64,000 nucleotides of DNA, taken from positions 439,106 to 503,105 of the forward strand of contig NZ_CDMW01000001.1 of the NCBI RefSeq assembly GCF_001078705.1, written 5' to 3'. This document shows positions 18,243 to 26,939 of the stretch, piece by piece; position 1 is the stretch's first letter; each line of letters begins with the position of its first letter. This DNA comes from Streptococcus sanguinis. Its GTDB lineage: Bacteria; Bacillota; Bacilli; Lactobacillales; Streptococcaceae. The notes under the pieces were generated by a model. The model saw only the letters and a program-made list of their open reading frames with translations, did not search any database and was not told the DNA's origin. The translations under genes were made by a program, and so were the position numbers.

Positions 18243-18280
18243 GATAAGGGCGGGGAAGCTTATTTCCCCAGCCCTTTATC
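18243..18280 (+). other. Strong intercistronic hairpin
   Basis: GATAAGGGC-GGGGAA pairs with TTCCCC-GCCCTTTATC with one bulged base; no T run follows. It lies between the binding lipoprotein and the M20 dipeptidase, where it could protect the upstream mRNA end or partly terminate. Confidence 0.6.
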
Positions 18281-18301
18281 TGCTGTTAATAGGAGTAACG
18301 C

Positions 18302-19684
18302 ATGCCTTTCTCAACTGAGACTGAACTAATCAAGAAATTTGAAAACGACGAGGTAGCCCAGCACTATTTTGAAGTGCTGCGGACCTTGATCTCTAAAAAA
18401 TCAATCTTTGCCCAGCAGGTTGGCTTGCAGGAAGTAGCCAACTATTTGGGAGAGATTTTTACAGCTGCAGGTGCCAAGGTCATGATTGACGATAGCTATA
18501 CTGCTCCATTTGTTTTGGCGGAGTTTCTTTCTTCAAATCCTGCTGCTAAGACCATTATTTTCTACAACCACTACGATACAGTGCCGGCAGATGATGACCA
18601 GCCTTGGACCAATGATCCCTTTACACTGTCGGTTCATTACGGGGTTATGTATGGGCGAGGAGTGGATGATGACAAGGGGCACATTACTGCTCGCCTGACG
18701 GCTGTTCGCAAGTATATTCGAGAGCACGGTGATTTGCCGGTCAATATCATTTTTATGATGGAAGGGGCAGAAGAGTCTGCTTCGACAGACTTGGATAAAT
18801 ATTTGTCCAAGCATCGCAAACGCCTGCGGGGAGCAGATTTGCTGGTCTGGGAGCAAGGCAGCCGCAACAATCTAGGTCAGCTGGAAATCTCGGGCGGTAA
18901 CAAGGGGATTGTTACCTTCGATATGACGGTCAAAAGTGCAGATGTAGATATCCATTCCAGCTTCGGCGGGGTTATCAATTCCGCTTCTTGGTATTTGCTC
19001 AATGCTTTATCCAGCTTACGCAGTCCAGACGGCCGCATCCTGGTTGAGGGCATATATGAGCAGGTTCAAGAGCCAAATGAACGAGAGCTGGCCTTGATTG
19101 AGGAATATGCCCTGCGGACTCCTGAAGAGTTGAGTCAAGTCTATGGCTTGAAATTGCCAGTTCTATTGGACGAACGTAAGGAATTTCTCCGTCGATTTTA
19201 CTTTGAGCCTTCGCTGAATATTGAAGGCTTCGGATCAGGCTATCAAGGCCAAGGGGTTAAAACCATTTTGCCTTCAGATGCCCATGCCAAGATGGAGGTT
19301 CGTCTGGTGCCAGGTCTGGAGCCTGAGGATGTGTTAGACAAGATTCATCAGCAGCTGGATAACAATGGCTATCCAGCGGTTAAGCTGACCTATACCTTGG
19401 GAGAGATGAGCTATCGCAGCGACATGAGTGCGCCTTCCATTCTCAATCTTATCGAATTAGCCAAAGATTACTACCAAGAGGGCATTTCTGTTCTGCCGAC
19501 CTCAGCTGGAACTGGTCCGATGCACACGGTATATGAAGCCTTGGAGGTTCCTATGGCAGCTTTTGGACTTGGCAATGCTAATAGTCGAGACCATGGCGGA
19601 GATGAGAATGTGAAAATTGCTGATTATTATACACATATAGAGCTCATTCAGGAGCTGATCGGCAGTTACAGTAAAGCTGACTAG
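18302..19684 (+). CDS. M20 family dipeptidase
   Basis: A 460-residue M20 metallopeptidase of the PepV/carnosine-dipeptidase-like branch, predicted to cut dipeptides in the cytoplasm. Di-zinc site residues are visible in YNHYDTVPADDDQPW (His and Asp), GRGVDDDKGH (bridging Asp), MEGAEESAS (catalytic Glu pair), and His near the C-terminus (SRDHGGDEN). ATAGGAG precedes the ATG. Pairing with an amino-acid-binding lipoprotein suggests a peptide or amino acid salvage unit. A membrane protein of ECF S-component type follows after 16 bases. Confidence 0.9.
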   Translation: MPFSTETELIKKFENDEVAQHYFEVLRTLISKKSIFAQQVGLQEVANYLGEIFTAAGAKVMIDDSYTAPFVLAEFLSSNPAAKTIIFYNHYDTVPADDDQPWTNDPFTLSVHYGVMYGRGVDDDKGHITARLTAVRKYIREHGDLPVNIIFMMEGAEESASTDLDKYLSKHRKRLRGADLLVWEQGSRNNLGQLEISGGNKGIVTFDMTVKSADVDIHSSFGGVINSASWYLLNALSSLRSPDGRILVEGIYEQVQEPNERELALIEEYALRTPEELSQVYGLKLPVLLDERKEFLRRFYFEPSLNIEGFGSGYQGQGVKTILPSDAHAKMEVRLVPGLEPEDVLDKIHQQLDNNGYPAVKLTYTLGEMSYRSDMSAPSILNLIELAKDYYQEGISVLPTSAGTGPMHTVYEALEVPMAAFGLGNANSRDHGGDENVKIADYYTHIELIQELIGSYSKAD

Positions 19685-19700
19685 CGGGAAAGGAAGACTT

Positions 19701-20294
19701 ATGCTATACTCTATAAGAAAAGACAAACTGAAGCAGGCTGGCTTCTTTTACCTCTTTTATTTCCTAGCCATGATTTTAGGCGTCTTGGTTGGGCTTCTAT
19801 TTGACCGCTCAGGCAATATGTTTTACGCTCCGGCTTTTACAGCTTTCTTTGGCGGAGTTCTGTTCATCTTCTACACTGAGAAAATAAAGACCTTCGGTCT
19901 AATCAGCGGCCTAGGCTGTCTGCTAGGTCTCTTCTTTCTGCTTAGCCGACATGGCTTTGGAGCCTTTCTACCAGGTTTGATTTGCGGTGTTTTAGCGGAT
20001 CTGATAGCTCGGTCAGGCGGTTATCAAAAGACTGTTAGAAGCTTGCTGTCTTTTATGGTTTTCAGCTTTAGCACAGCGGGTCCTATTTTCCTAATGTGGC
20101 TGGCGCCCAAGCAGTATGAAGCTAGTCTTCTTGCCAGAGGAAAGACTCAGGCTTATATCGAGCAAGTCATGCTTAAGCCGGAACCCAGCTTAGTCCTTTG
20201 GTTTGTAGCCAGCATTTTACTGGGTGCTTTACTTGGAGCCCTGTTAGGAAGGAAGATCCTCAAAGCAAGACTTTCAAAGTCAGCTTCGGCCTAA
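19701..20294 (+). CDS. MptD/Trep_Strep family ECF transporter S component
   Basis: A 197-residue integral membrane protein with five to six hydrophobic segments (for example FFYLFYFLAMILGVLVGLLF, GLISGLGCLLGLFFLLS, VLWFVASILLGALLGALLG). The fold length and the GFGAFLPGLICGVLADLIAR segment (about 90-109) match the MptD/Trep_Strep group of putative ECF substrate-capture components. The substrate is unknown. It has GGAAAGGAAG upstream, follows the dipeptidase closely and precedes the SAM hydrolase by 31 bases, so the three probably share a transcript. The energising module lies about 9 kb downstream. Confidence 0.75.
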   Translation: MLYSIRKDKLKQAGFFYLFYFLAMILGVLVGLLFDRSGNMFYAPAFTAFFGGVLFIFYTEKIKTFGLISGLGCLLGLFFLLSRHGFGAFLPGLICGVLADLIARSGGYQKTVRSLLSFMVFSFSTAGPIFLMWLAPKQYEASLLARGKTQAYIEQVMLKPEPSLVLWFVASILLGALLGALLGRKILKARLSKSASA

Positions 20295-20325
20295 ATACCA
20301 TTGAAAATATAACTAAGGAGAAAAC

Positions 20326-21171
20326 ATGAACAATATACTCGTACTCCAGTCGGACTTTGGTCTGGTGGATGGAGCTGTGTCAGCCATGATCGGAGTGGCG
20401 CTAGAAGAGTCGCCCACTCTGAAAATTCATCATCTGACTCACGATATCACCCCTTACAATATCTTTGAGGGAAGCTATCGTCTCTTTCAGACAGTTAATT
20501 ATTGGCCTGCAGGAACGACCTTTGTGTCAGTAGTGGATCCGGGTGTGGGCTCCAAGCGTAAGAGTGTGGTAGCCAAGACTAAAAAAGGTCAGTACATCGT
20601 TACGCCTGATAACGGCACCCTGTCTTTCATCAAGAAGCATGTCGGCATTGAGGCCATTCGGGAGATTTCTGAGGTGGAAAATCGCCGTAAGAATACGGAA
20701 CATTCCTATACTTTCCACGGTCGTGATGTCTATGCCTATACGGGTGCTAAGCTAGCCAGCGGCCATATCAGCTTTGAAGAGGTTGGACCGGAGCTTAAAG
20801 TTGAAGACATCGTCGAAATTCAGGTAGTAGAGACTACGCTTGCGGAGAATTATGTCAGCGGAGCTATTGATATCCTGGATGTCCGTTTCGGCTCTCTCTG
20901 GACCTCTATCACCCGCGAGGAATTCTGCATCTTGAAACCGGAATTTGGCGACCGCTTCGAGGTTACCATCTACAACAATGACATGCTGGTTTATCAAAAC
21001 CAAGTAACCTATGGCAAGTCCTTTGCGGATGTCCGCATCGGCCAGCCTATCCTTTATATCAACTCCCTCTATCGGGTCGGCTTAGCGATTAACCAAGGTT
21101 CCTTTGCTAAGGCCTACAATGTTGGTGTCGGTGCCCAATGGCATATTGAAATCAAAAGAATTGAAAATTAA
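20326..21171 (+). CDS. SAM hydrolase (S-adenosylmethionine hydroxide adenosyltransferase, DUF62)
   Basis: A 281-residue member of the fluorinase-like SAM hydroxide adenosyltransferase family, which splits SAM with water into adenosine and methionine. Signature residues are visible in LQSDFGL (Asp10), VVDPGVGS and TPDNG (Asn). The chlorinase/fluorinase-specific loop is not evident, so hydrolysis is the best call. It lies between two S-component-like membrane genes with spacings of 31 and 11 bases, which links the reaction to uptake of a related compound. AAGGAG precedes the ATG. Confidence 0.9.
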   Translation: MNNILVLQSDFGLVDGAVSAMIGVALEESPTLKIHHLTHDITPYNIFEGSYRLFQTVNYWPAGTTFVSVVDPGVGSKRKSVVAKTKKGQYIVTPDNGTLSFIKKHVGIEAIREISEVENRRKNTEHSYTFHGRDVYAYTGAKLASGHISFEEVGPELKVEDIVEIQVVETTLAENYVSGAIDILDVRFGSLWTSITREEFCILKPEFGDRFEVTIYNNDMLVYQNQVTYGKSFADVRIGQPILYINSLYRVGLAINQGSFAKAYNVGVGAQWHIEIKRIEN

Positions 21172-21182
21172 GGAAGAAGAAA

Positions 21183-21725
21183 ATGAAAAATAATACAATC
21201 AGAAACGTAGTCGCAACAGGAATTGGAGCAGCCCTATTCGTGGTTATCGGAATGATCAATATTCCAACGCCTGTACCAAATACCAGCATCCAGCTCCAAT
21301 ACCCTCTGCAAGCTCTTTTTAGCGTCATCTTTGGACCAATCGTTGGTTTCCTGATGGGCTTCATTGGCCATGCCATTAAAGACGCTATGAGTGGTGGCGG
21401 ACTTTGGTGGTTCTGGATTGCTGGCAGCGGGGTCTTTGGTCTATTGGTTGGCTTCTTTAGAAAATTCTTCCAAGTGGAAGAAGGAAAATTTGAAGTCAAG
21501 GATATTATTCGCTTTAACTTGATTCAGTTTGGAGCCAATGCAATCGCTTGGCTAATCGGCCCGATTGGTGACGTGATTGTGTCTGGTGAGCCGGTCAATA
21601 AGGTTATTGCTCAAAGTATTGTAGCGATTCTGGTGAATTCTGCGACGGTTGCAGTCATCGGAACTGTCCTGCTGACTGCTTACGCTCGCACCCGCACCCG
21701 CGCAGGAAGTCTCAAAAAAGATTAA
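21183..21725 (+). CDS. UPF0397 family ECF transporter S component
   Basis: A 180-residue membrane protein of the UPF0397/YkoE-like family, a substrate-binding component of ECF vitamin-type importers. It has five to six helices and the family motifs [20 protein letters not shown] (about 24-43) and [20 protein letters not shown]. In other streptococci, as I recall, it sits directly before a fused two-domain ECF ATPase and a T component; here those genes are 7.6 kb away at 29289-31803. The start follows AGGAAGAAA, 11 bases after the SAM hydrolase. A terminator follows. Confidence 0.88.
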   Translation: MKNNTIRNVVATGIGAALFVVIGMINIPTPVPNTSIQLQYPLQALFSVIFGPIVGFLMGFIGHAIKDAMSGGGLWWFWIAGSGVFGLLVGFFRKFFQVEEGKFEVKDIIRFNLIQFGANAIAWLIGPIGDVIVSGEPVNKVIAQSIVAILVNSATVAVIGTVLLTAYARTRTRAGSLKKD

Positions 21726-21749
21726 TCATAGTAGTTTCTATCAAAGAAT

Positions 21750-21779
21750 AGCTGCCTATACGACTAGGCGGCTTTTTTT
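21750..21779 (+). terminator. Terminator after the UPF0397 gene
   Basis: AGCTGCCTA pairs with TAGGCGGCT (one G-T wobble), 6-base loop, then seven Ts. Confidence 0.85.
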
Positions 21780-21951
21780 GCTAGTGGTGAATCATACAGT
21801 TGTCCACTGGGAACTGGAAAATTTAAGCAATTCATGACTTCCTAAATCTACTTACAATATAAGACGGTATATTTAGACGAGCTAAAAGACAAGAGCAAAT
21901 GTTAGAACAGCTCTTGCGAATCTGAATTTTGTAGATTTTTCTAGTCTTTTT

Positions 21952-21980
21952 TTGAAAACGCTTTAAATTTGTACTATAAT
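21952..21980 (+). promoter_or_regulatory. Promoter with overlapping cre (CcpA) site
   Basis: TTGAAA, 17-base spacer, TATAAT. The -35 is embedded in TGAAAACGCTTTAA (21953-21966), which matches the catabolite-responsive-element consensus at all but one position. CcpA binding here would block the promoter, so the following leader and transaldolase should be repressed on preferred sugars. Confidence 0.8.
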
Positions 21981-21986
21981 AGGAAA

Positions 21987-22276
21987 TAGGAGTCGGTAAG
22001 TTCGTTGCCAACGAATCAAGATCAACCAAAGATGTGAATGGTTTAAAGTGTCTTTGGTTCTTATGTGACTCAGCCAGTTCCAACGTGTTATTGATGATTG
22101 TGCCTATAGCGCAAAATCAGCTGCCCTGACGGCTGGATGTCTGGACCTCTAAGATATAGATATGATTTGGGTAGAAAAGGTTTCAGTTGAGTTGGTTGTG
22201 ACTTGCAATTTTTGCACTTCTTGATTCGTAAAAGATAGCCCTTTTAATCTTTAGGCTCAAGGATTATCGAATTCCA
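21987..22276 (+). other. Long structured 5' leader or small RNA
   Basis: About 290 bases from the predicted transcription start to the 41-codon ORF contain no convincing gene but several stems: TTCGTT/AACGAA at 22001-22015, AACCAAAGA/TCTTTGGTT at 22024-22059, and a CAGC/GCTG stem near 22119. No known riboswitch was recognised. It may be a regulatory leader, a small RNA, or the decayed start of a lost sugar-transport gene. Confidence 0.45.
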
Positions 22277-22402
22277 ATGTGTATTTTAGGTAAAATTGGT
22301 CAGTTTGGCTGGATGGCCTTTATGATGACCATTGTTGTATTTGTTCTACTTGTTGTGATGACAAGTGCTATTTGTAATAAAGGCTTAAATGAAGAAGCCT
22401 AG
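22277..22402 (+). CDS. 41-residue single-helix membrane peptide
   Basis: A short frame encodes a peptide with one strong transmembrane segment ([20 protein letters not shown], residues 13-32) and an acidic tail (GLNEEA). Its TAG is part of the TAGGAGG ribosome binding site of the transaldolase gene, so translation of the two may be linked. The ribosome binding site of the peptide itself is poor. It is not a family I recognise; a short accessory membrane peptide or the last helix of a lost PTS permease are both possible. Confidence 0.5.
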   Translation: MCILGKIGQFGWMAFMMTIVVFVLLVVMTSAICNKGLNEEA

Positions 22403-22415
22403 GAGGACATGTGGT

Positions 22416-23060
22416 ATGAAATTTTTCTTAGATACAGCTGATGTGGCGGCTATCAAAGAGATTAATGAATTAGGTGTTGTGGATGGCGTAACAACTAACC
22501 CAACAATTATTTCCCGTGAAGGCCGCGATTTTAAAACGGTTATTCAAGAAATCTGTGAGATTGTAAGTGGTCCTGTTAGTGCAGAGGTTACTGGTTTGAC
22601 GGCAGCTGAAATGATTGCAGAAGCACGGGATATTGCTAAATGGGCTGATAACGTTGTTGTCAAAATTCCAATGACAACGGAAGGCTTAAAAGCAGTCTCT
22701 GTCCTTTCAAAAGAGGGAATTAAAACGAATGTTACCTTGATTTTTACAGTTTCTCAAGGACTCATGGCTATGAAAGCTGGAGCTACCTTCATCAGTCCTT
22801 TTGTTGGACGTTTGGAAGATATCGGAACAGATGCCTATCAACTGATTGCAGATTTGCGCACGATTATTGATATTTATGATTTTGAAGCTGAAATCATCGC
22901 AGCCAGTATTCGTAATTCAGCACAGGTTGAAGCTGTTGCAAAACTTGGTGCTCACATTGCGACCATTCCGGATAATTTATTTGAAAAAATGACGCAGCAT
23001 CCACTGACTACTAATGGAATAGCCCAATTTATGAAGGATTGGGAAGCATTTAAAAAATAA
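22416..23060 (+). CDS. Transaldolase / fructose-6-phosphate aldolase-like protein
   Basis: A 214-residue short-form transaldolase (TalC/MipB type) of the pentose phosphate route. The catalytic Schiff-base lysine lies in [14 protein letters not shown] (about residues 80-93); [15 protein letters not shown] and [15 protein letters not shown] are the family N-terminus. The ATG at 22416 with GGAGG at 22402-22406 is chosen; the frame is open nine codons upstream. Whether it has transaldolase or fructose-6-phosphate aldolase activity cannot be read reliably here. Expression is predicted to be under the cre-containing promoter at 21952. Confidence 0.88.
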   Translation: MKFFLDTADVAAIKEINELGVVDGVTTNPTIISREGRDFKTVIQEICEIVSGPVSAEVTGLTAAEMIAEARDIAKWADNVVVKIPMTTEGLKAVSVLSKEGIKTNVTLIFTVSQGLMAMKAGATFISPFVGRLEDIGTDAYQLIADLRTIIDIYDFEAEIIAASIRNSAQVEAVAKLGAHIATIPDNLFEKMTQHPLTTNGIAQFMKDWEAFKK

Positions 23061-23182
23061 GTTTTGGGCCAGGTATGGGAAATAACGGTCTCTGCCTCTG
23101 ACTATATTTTAAGCAGGCCATAGCGACTGAGAAGACTTTGGCTCTTTGTCAACAGAGCTAGGTTGCGGATAAGCTAAGATTT

Positions 23183-23212
23183 GGAGAAGACCAAACTGGC
23201 CTTCTCTTTTTG
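23183..23212 (+). terminator. Terminator downstream of the transaldolase gene
   Basis: GGAGAAGACC pairs with GGCCTTCTC (one mismatch), loop AAACT, then TTTTT. It is 120 bases after the stop. Confidence 0.65.
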
Positions 23213-23364
23213 ATGTTTAGATTTGTGGAAATTGCTTCTGAAATTCTGTAAGATAATAGAAGAAAAAAAGCGCTTTGAAAAGTATTTGGATCAATTGGAA
23301 GAAGAGTGATAAGTTGTCTTTCTCGCTTAAACTTTCCAGCTCTGCTATTTTTCAAACAAATATT

Positions 23365-23393
23365 TTGCCCAGCTTTTCTTCTCGCGTTATAAT
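23365..23393 (+). promoter_or_regulatory. Promoter of trhO
   Basis: TTGCCC, 17-base spacer, TATAAT. Confidence 0.75.
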
Positions 23394-23450
23394 AAATACA
23401 TGAATTAAAAAATTCAGAAAATTTTATAGAGAAAAGAGAGTTGAAATCTT

Positions 23451-24437
23451 ATGGCAAAAGATATTCGCGTCCTACTTTACTACAAATATGTTCCGATTGA
23501 GAATGCTGAGAAATTTGCAGCTGATCATCTGGCTTTCTGTAAATCTATCGGTCTTAAAGGCCGTATCCTGGTAGCAGATGAGGGAATCAACGGAACGGTT
23601 TCTGGTGACTATGAAACCACTCAAAAATACATGGATTATGTGCATTCCCTGCCAGGCATGGAAGATCTTTGGTTCAAGATTGACGAAGAAAACGAGCAAG
23701 CCTTCAAGAAAATGTTTGTTCGCTACAAGAAAGAAATCGTGCACTTGGGCTTGGAAGACAATGATTTTGATAATGACATCAACCCGCTGGAGACGACAGG
23801 AGCTTACTTGTCACCTAAGGAATTTAAGGAAGCTCTCTTGGACGAAGACACTGTTGTCCTAGACACTCGTAACGACTATGAGTATGATCTGGGTCACTTC
23901 CGCGGTGCCATCCGTCCAGACATCCGCAACTTCCGCGAATTGCCACAATGGGTTCGTGATAACAAAGAGAAGTTCATGGACAAGCGCGTGGTTGTTTACT
24001 GTACCGGTGGTGTTCGCTGTGAGAAATTCTCAGGCTGGATGGTACGGGAAGGCTACAAGGATGTCGGTCAGCTTCATGGCGGTATCGCGACTTACGGTAA
24101 GGATCCAGAAGTTCAAGGTGAGCTTTGGGACGGTAAGATGTATGTCTTTGATGAGCGTATCTCGGTTGATATCAACCATGTTGATCCAGTTGTGATCGGG
24201 AAAGACTGGTTTGACGGTACTCCTTGCGAGCGCTATGTCAACTGTGGCAATCCAGAGTGTAACCGCCGCATCTTGACTTCAGAAGAAAATGAAGACAAGT
24301 ACCTCCGTGGCTGTTCTCATGAATGCCGTGTTCACCCTCGCAATCGCTATGTTGCTGAAAACGGCCTGAGCCAGGCAGAAGTGATGGAGCGTTTGGCTGC
24401 GATTGGAGAAAGCTTGGAAACACTGGTGGCTCAGTAA
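23451..24437 (+). CDS. trhO: tRNA uridine(34) hydroxylase, rhodanese family
   Basis: A 328-residue TrhO/YceA protein that hydroxylates the wobble uridine of tRNA on the way to 5-methoxyuridine or cmo5U. It has an N-terminal acylphosphatase-like domain (residues 1-100, [20 protein letters not shown]), a rhodanese domain with the active loop [17 protein letters not shown] (Cys184 and Cys190), and a Cys/His-rich C-terminus ([24 protein letters not shown]). Length and motifs are complete. A monooxygenase-like small gene follows 15 bases later and probably shares the transcript. Confidence 0.94.
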   Translation: MAKDIRVLLYYKYVPIENAEKFAADHLAFCKSIGLKGRILVADEGINGTVSGDYETTQKYMDYVHSLPGMEDLWFKIDEENEQAFKKMFVRYKKEIVHLGLEDNDFDNDINPLETTGAYLSPKEFKEALLDEDTVVLDTRNDYEYDLGHFRGAIRPDIRNFRELPQWVRDNKEKFMDKRVVVYCTGGVRCEKFSGWMVREGYKDVGQLHGGIATYGKDPEVQGELWDGKMYVFDERISVDINHVDPVVIGKDWFDGTPCERYVNCGNPECNRRILTSEENEDKYLRGCSHECRVHPRNRYVAENGLSQAEVMERLAAIGESLETLVAQ

Positions 24438-24452
24438 TAAGGAGAAATCCTA

Positions 24453-24761
24453 ATGGAAAAATTTTGCGTTTATGGGAAATTAATGGCCCAAGAAGGAAAG
24501 GTGCAGGAACTTACTGCTTACATGCAAGAAGTTGTCAAAGAAATGCAAAATCTTGACACTTGTTTCTGCTATATCTTAGGTGAGAAGGCAGATGAACCCA
24601 ACAGCATCTATATTTACGAAGTTTGGGAGAGCGAGCAGGCTCACAATGATAGTCTGACCTTGGAAGTTTTTCAAAACCTCATTGCAAAAGCTAGACCCAT
24701 TATTGCAGACATGGAAAATTTGCATAAGCTGACTATTTTTGATGGTAAGGCAAGTTTCTAA
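24453..24761 (+). CDS. Putative quinol monooxygenase (ABM domain)
   Basis: A 102-residue antibiotic-biosynthesis-monooxygenase (YgiN-like) domain protein. Family pattern: MEKFCVYGKLMAQEGKVQEL at the N-terminus, then YEVWESEQAHNDSL (about 51-64), the usual W-x-S/D-x2-A-h-x2-H-type helix, with His-Asn here. Such proteins form dimeric ferredoxin-like barrels and act on quinones or as stress proteins. Its substrate is unknown. AAGGAGAAAT precedes the ATG; a strong terminator follows. Confidence 0.85.
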   Translation: MEKFCVYGKLMAQEGKVQELTAYMQEVVKEMQNLDTCFCYILGEKADEPNSIYIYEVWESEQAHNDSLTLEVFQNLIAKARPIIADMENLHKLTIFDGKASF

Positions 24762-24779
24762 ATTCCTAAGAAAAACTAA

Positions 24780-24816
24780 AAACTTTAGACGCTTGAATCG
24801 TCTAAAGTTTTTTATC
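24780..24816 (+). terminator. Terminator after the ABM-domain gene
   Basis: AAACTTTAGACG pairs perfectly with CGTCTAAAGTTT over a 7-base loop, then TTTAT. Confidence 0.9.
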
Positions 24817-24962
24817 ATTTATTTACATGTAAAAGACTTGTTGGAAAGGGATTTGGGAAAGAAGACTATTTCCTCATGTTCTTGGGACATCTTGCGGAGC
24901 ATCACTTGATTTCTGATTTTCTTTCCACAGTTCTGATTTTTTGTCCTTTCTTTATGATGTGA

Positions 24963-24968
24963 TATAAT
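24963..24968 (+). promoter_or_regulatory. -10 box of the AraC-family gene
   Basis: TATAAT with a TGA just upstream, about 30 bases before the start codon at 25000; the -35 is unclear. Confidence 0.55.
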
Positions 24969-24999
24969 GAGCTTAAATAAATGGGAAAGGAGCAAGTCT

Positions 25000-25803
25000 A
25001 TGTCTAAAGCTATCATGGAAGAAGTGGCAGCCTATCTGCGTCAGCATGCAGATGAAGAGCTGAGTCTGACCGATTTGGCTCAGCATTTCTATTATAGTTC
25101 TTCCCATCTATCCAGAACTTTCAAGAAAAAGATGGGCTTTTCTATCAAGCAATATATGGAAGCTCTTAAGATGGAAAAAGGAATTCAGGAGATTGTGGAA
25201 GGTCGGCAAAATGTGACCGAGACCTCTATGGAAGCTGGTTATGATAGTATAGGCAGTTTTTCCAATACTTTTAAGCGGCATACTGGACTTTCGCCTAAAA
25301 AATATTATCAGGAATCAACCAAAGCTTATGATTTTATGGTAAAACAGCTGGATGAGAAGGGAGCTTTGTTGCATCAGGATCCCGACTGTAAAAGTGGCAA
25401 TCGGTTGACTGTGGCGCTATCTTATCCTGAGGGGTATGAACCACGCATTAGCTGTGTCGGGCTTTTTAAAACCCGCATACCCAAAGAAGAGCCAGTTATT
25501 GGAGTAGCACTGAGTCAGGAGAGACGGTTTACTTTTGAAAATGTACCCGATGGTCGCTACTATCTTTTGGCCTGTGAATTGCTGGAGGATTTACGCCTAA
25601 CTAAAAACTATGTCTTGAAGCATAACTTTCGCTGGGGCAGCGATGAGCCTCTCACTTTTTCAGGCGATAGCATCTATCAAGAGGAAATCAGCATGCGCAG
25701 GCCCTTGCCCAGCGATCCCCCTATTACAGTTAATCTTCCAGTTTTAATCATGCGTTCCCTAGCCAAACAAGCGCAATTGAGAATAAGAAAATTTTTATCC
25801 TAA
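25000..25803 (+). CDS. AraC family transcriptional regulator
   Basis: A 267-residue regulator with the DNA-binding domain at the N-terminus. Two helix-turn-helix units lie in residues 15-105 (LSLTDLAQHFYYSSSHLSRTF; SMEAGYDSIGSFSNTFKRH; GLSPKKYYQ). The C-terminal 160 residues have no similarity that I recognise and may sense a small molecule (compare the SoxS/Rob layout, where a GyrI-like domain follows). The start at 25000 is chosen for its AAAGGAGCAAG site; the frame is open 11 codons further. It lies just ahead of a VOC and a TfoX-type gene, which it may control. Confidence 0.88.
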   Translation: MSKAIMEEVAAYLRQHADEELSLTDLAQHFYYSSSHLSRTFKKKMGFSIKQYMEALKMEKGIQEIVEGRQNVTETSMEAGYDSIGSFSNTFKRHTGLSPKKYYQESTKAYDFMVKQLDEKGALLHQDPDCKSGNRLTVALSYPEGYEPRISCVGLFKTRIPKEEPVIGVALSQERRFTFENVPDGRYYLLACELLEDLRLTKNYVLKHNFRWGSDEPLTFSGDSIYQEEISMRRPLPSDPPITVNLPVLIMRSLAKQAQLRIRKFLS

Positions 25804-25859
25804 TTGATAAACTGATACTAGAGATCTATTCTCAGATATAAAAAATTGGAGGAACAATA

Positions 25860-26273
25860 ATGAAATTAGACGTGTTTTTAAGTTTTAATGGTCAGGCCGA
25901 AGAAGCTTTTCGTTTTTATGCAGATCTTTTTCAGATAGAGATAAAGGGACTTGCCCGAGCCAGTGAGATGCTGGATCCAGCTGACCTTCCTGCAGAAAAA
26001 CGAGATAAGGTTGCCTGGATTGCCTTGGATACTGAAAATCTAACCCTGCATGGTGAGGATGTTGGTGTCTTCAATGATCTTTCCATCCCTAGCAATCATC
26101 AGCCCAATCAATGGTTAGTTCTGAGCCCAGACAGTAGAGAAGAAGCCGATGAGCTTTTTGCCAAGCTTGCTGAAGGTGGGCAAATTCTCTATCCTTTAGA
26201 GGAACAAGCTTTCGCAGAGTTTTATGGCCGCTTGATTGACCGCTTTGGTATCGGCTGGGATGTGATGAAATGA
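25860..26273 (+). CDS. VOC family protein (PhnB/glyoxalase-like)
   Basis: A 137-residue single-domain vicinal-oxygen-chelate protein of the PhnB type. Typical start is KLDVFLSFNGQAEEAFRFYADLF, with the later EFYGRLIDRFGIGWDVM signature. Catalytic metal ligands of true glyoxalases are not clear, so no reaction is proposed. GGAGG precedes the ATG. Ten bases separate it from the TfoX-like gene; the two and the AraC gene upstream probably form a unit. Confidence 0.87.
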   Translation: MKLDVFLSFNGQAEEAFRFYADLFQIEIKGLARASEMLDPADLPAEKRDKVAWIALDTENLTLHGEDVGVFNDLSIPSNHQPNQWLVLSPDSREEADELFAKLAEGGQILYPLEEQAFAEFYGRLIDRFGIGWDVMK

Positions 26274-26282
26274 GGTGAAAGG

Positions 26283-26642
26283 ATGGCTTATAGTGAATCC
26301 TTAGCCCAGCAAGTCCGTGCCATTTTAGCTACTGAACTTCCTCCTCATGTTTTTGAAGAAGAGGTAGAAGAGAAGAAGATGTTTGGTGGTTTGGCTTTTA
26401 TGGTCCGTGGTAAGATGACCGTTACTGTGAGTTCGAGAAGTCAAGAGCTTGTCATGGTACGTATCGGTAAGGAACTGGAAAAGCAGGTCCTGCCTAAAAA
26501 TGGTGCCAGTGTCACAGTGATGAAAGGCAGGCTTTATCATGGCTATATTGATTTAGATGGCGAAGGACAAAAAGAACTGTCTTACTGGATCAAGCTAGCC
26601 TTGGCCTATAATCAGGAGCTGACGCAGCAGGATAAAAAGTAA
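26283..26642 (+). CDS. TfoX N-terminal-domain protein
   Basis: A 119-residue protein with the TfoX N-domain: EKKMFGGLAFMVRGKMTVTV (about 29-48), then KQVLPKNGASVTVMKGRLYHGYIDL. This small domain is usually found without the C-terminal competence domain, as here, and it should not be read as a competence regulator. The pairing with a VOC protein is common. GGTGAAAGG precedes the ATG. Confidence 0.86.
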   Translation: MAYSESLAQQVRAILATELPPHVFEEEVEEKKMFGGLAFMVRGKMTVTVSSRSQELVMVRIGKELEKQVLPKNGASVTVMKGRLYHGYIDLDGEGQKELSYWIKLALAYNQELTQQDKK

Positions 26643-26720
26643 GAAGTACTCAGAATGAGTTTTGTTCTCTTAGAAGTTTATTCATTACCTTTTTATAAAA
26701 TTCAAATATATTCTTAGAAT

Positions 26721-26776
26721 CTGTATTGATGAAGCTTTCAATTTCCGGAAAGCCTCTTCATGGATACAGGTTTTTT
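26721..26776 (+). terminator. Large hairpin terminator
   Basis: CTGTAT...ATGAAG pairs with CTTCAT...ATACAG around an inner CTTTC/GGAAAG stem, followed by TTTTTT. It closes the AraC-VOC-TfoX group. Confidence 0.7.
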
Positions 26777-26795
26777 CGTCTTTTTCTTCCGAAAA

Positions 26796-26804
26796 TGTTA
26801 TACT
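26796..26804 (+). promoter_or_regulatory. Promoter of the DUF4299 gene
   Basis: Extended -10 TG-T-TATACT; about 130 bases of leader follow. Confidence 0.55.
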
Positions 26805-26939
26805 AATACCAGAGTCCGTTTTAAGAATGGAGTTTATCCTTAAAAGTCTTTGAGAAAAGCTAGTTTGTACCTGTATTGAGTTTTGATTTTGCATTTTCTC
26901 GCTTTCTGAAAGGCTTTTGTCGTTAGAAAGGAGCATGGT

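Larger units (their letters stand above)
23061..23450 (+). other. Spacer with terminator and trhO promoter
   Basis: Between the transaldolase gene and trhO lie a terminator (23183-23212) and the trhO promoter (23365-23393). A start-less frame ending in EKKRFEKYLDQLEEE (23269-23310) looks like the tail of a lost protein. No other gene or RNA was seen. Confidence 0.5.

Noticed and set aside
23269-23310. Start-less frame ending in EKKRFEKYLDQLEEE upstream of trhO
   Set aside because: No start codon or ribosome binding site, and no match recognised; kept only as a possible fossil in the spacer entry.
24819-25016. 65-codon frame on the minus strand in the spacer before the AraC-type gene
   Set aside because: It covers the promoter and start of the AraC-type gene and shows no ribosome binding site or family resemblance.
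26283-26642. TfoX-domain gene considered as a competence regulator
   Set aside because: Only the N-terminal domain is present, in a setting with a VOC protein; such proteins are not known to control competence in streptococci.
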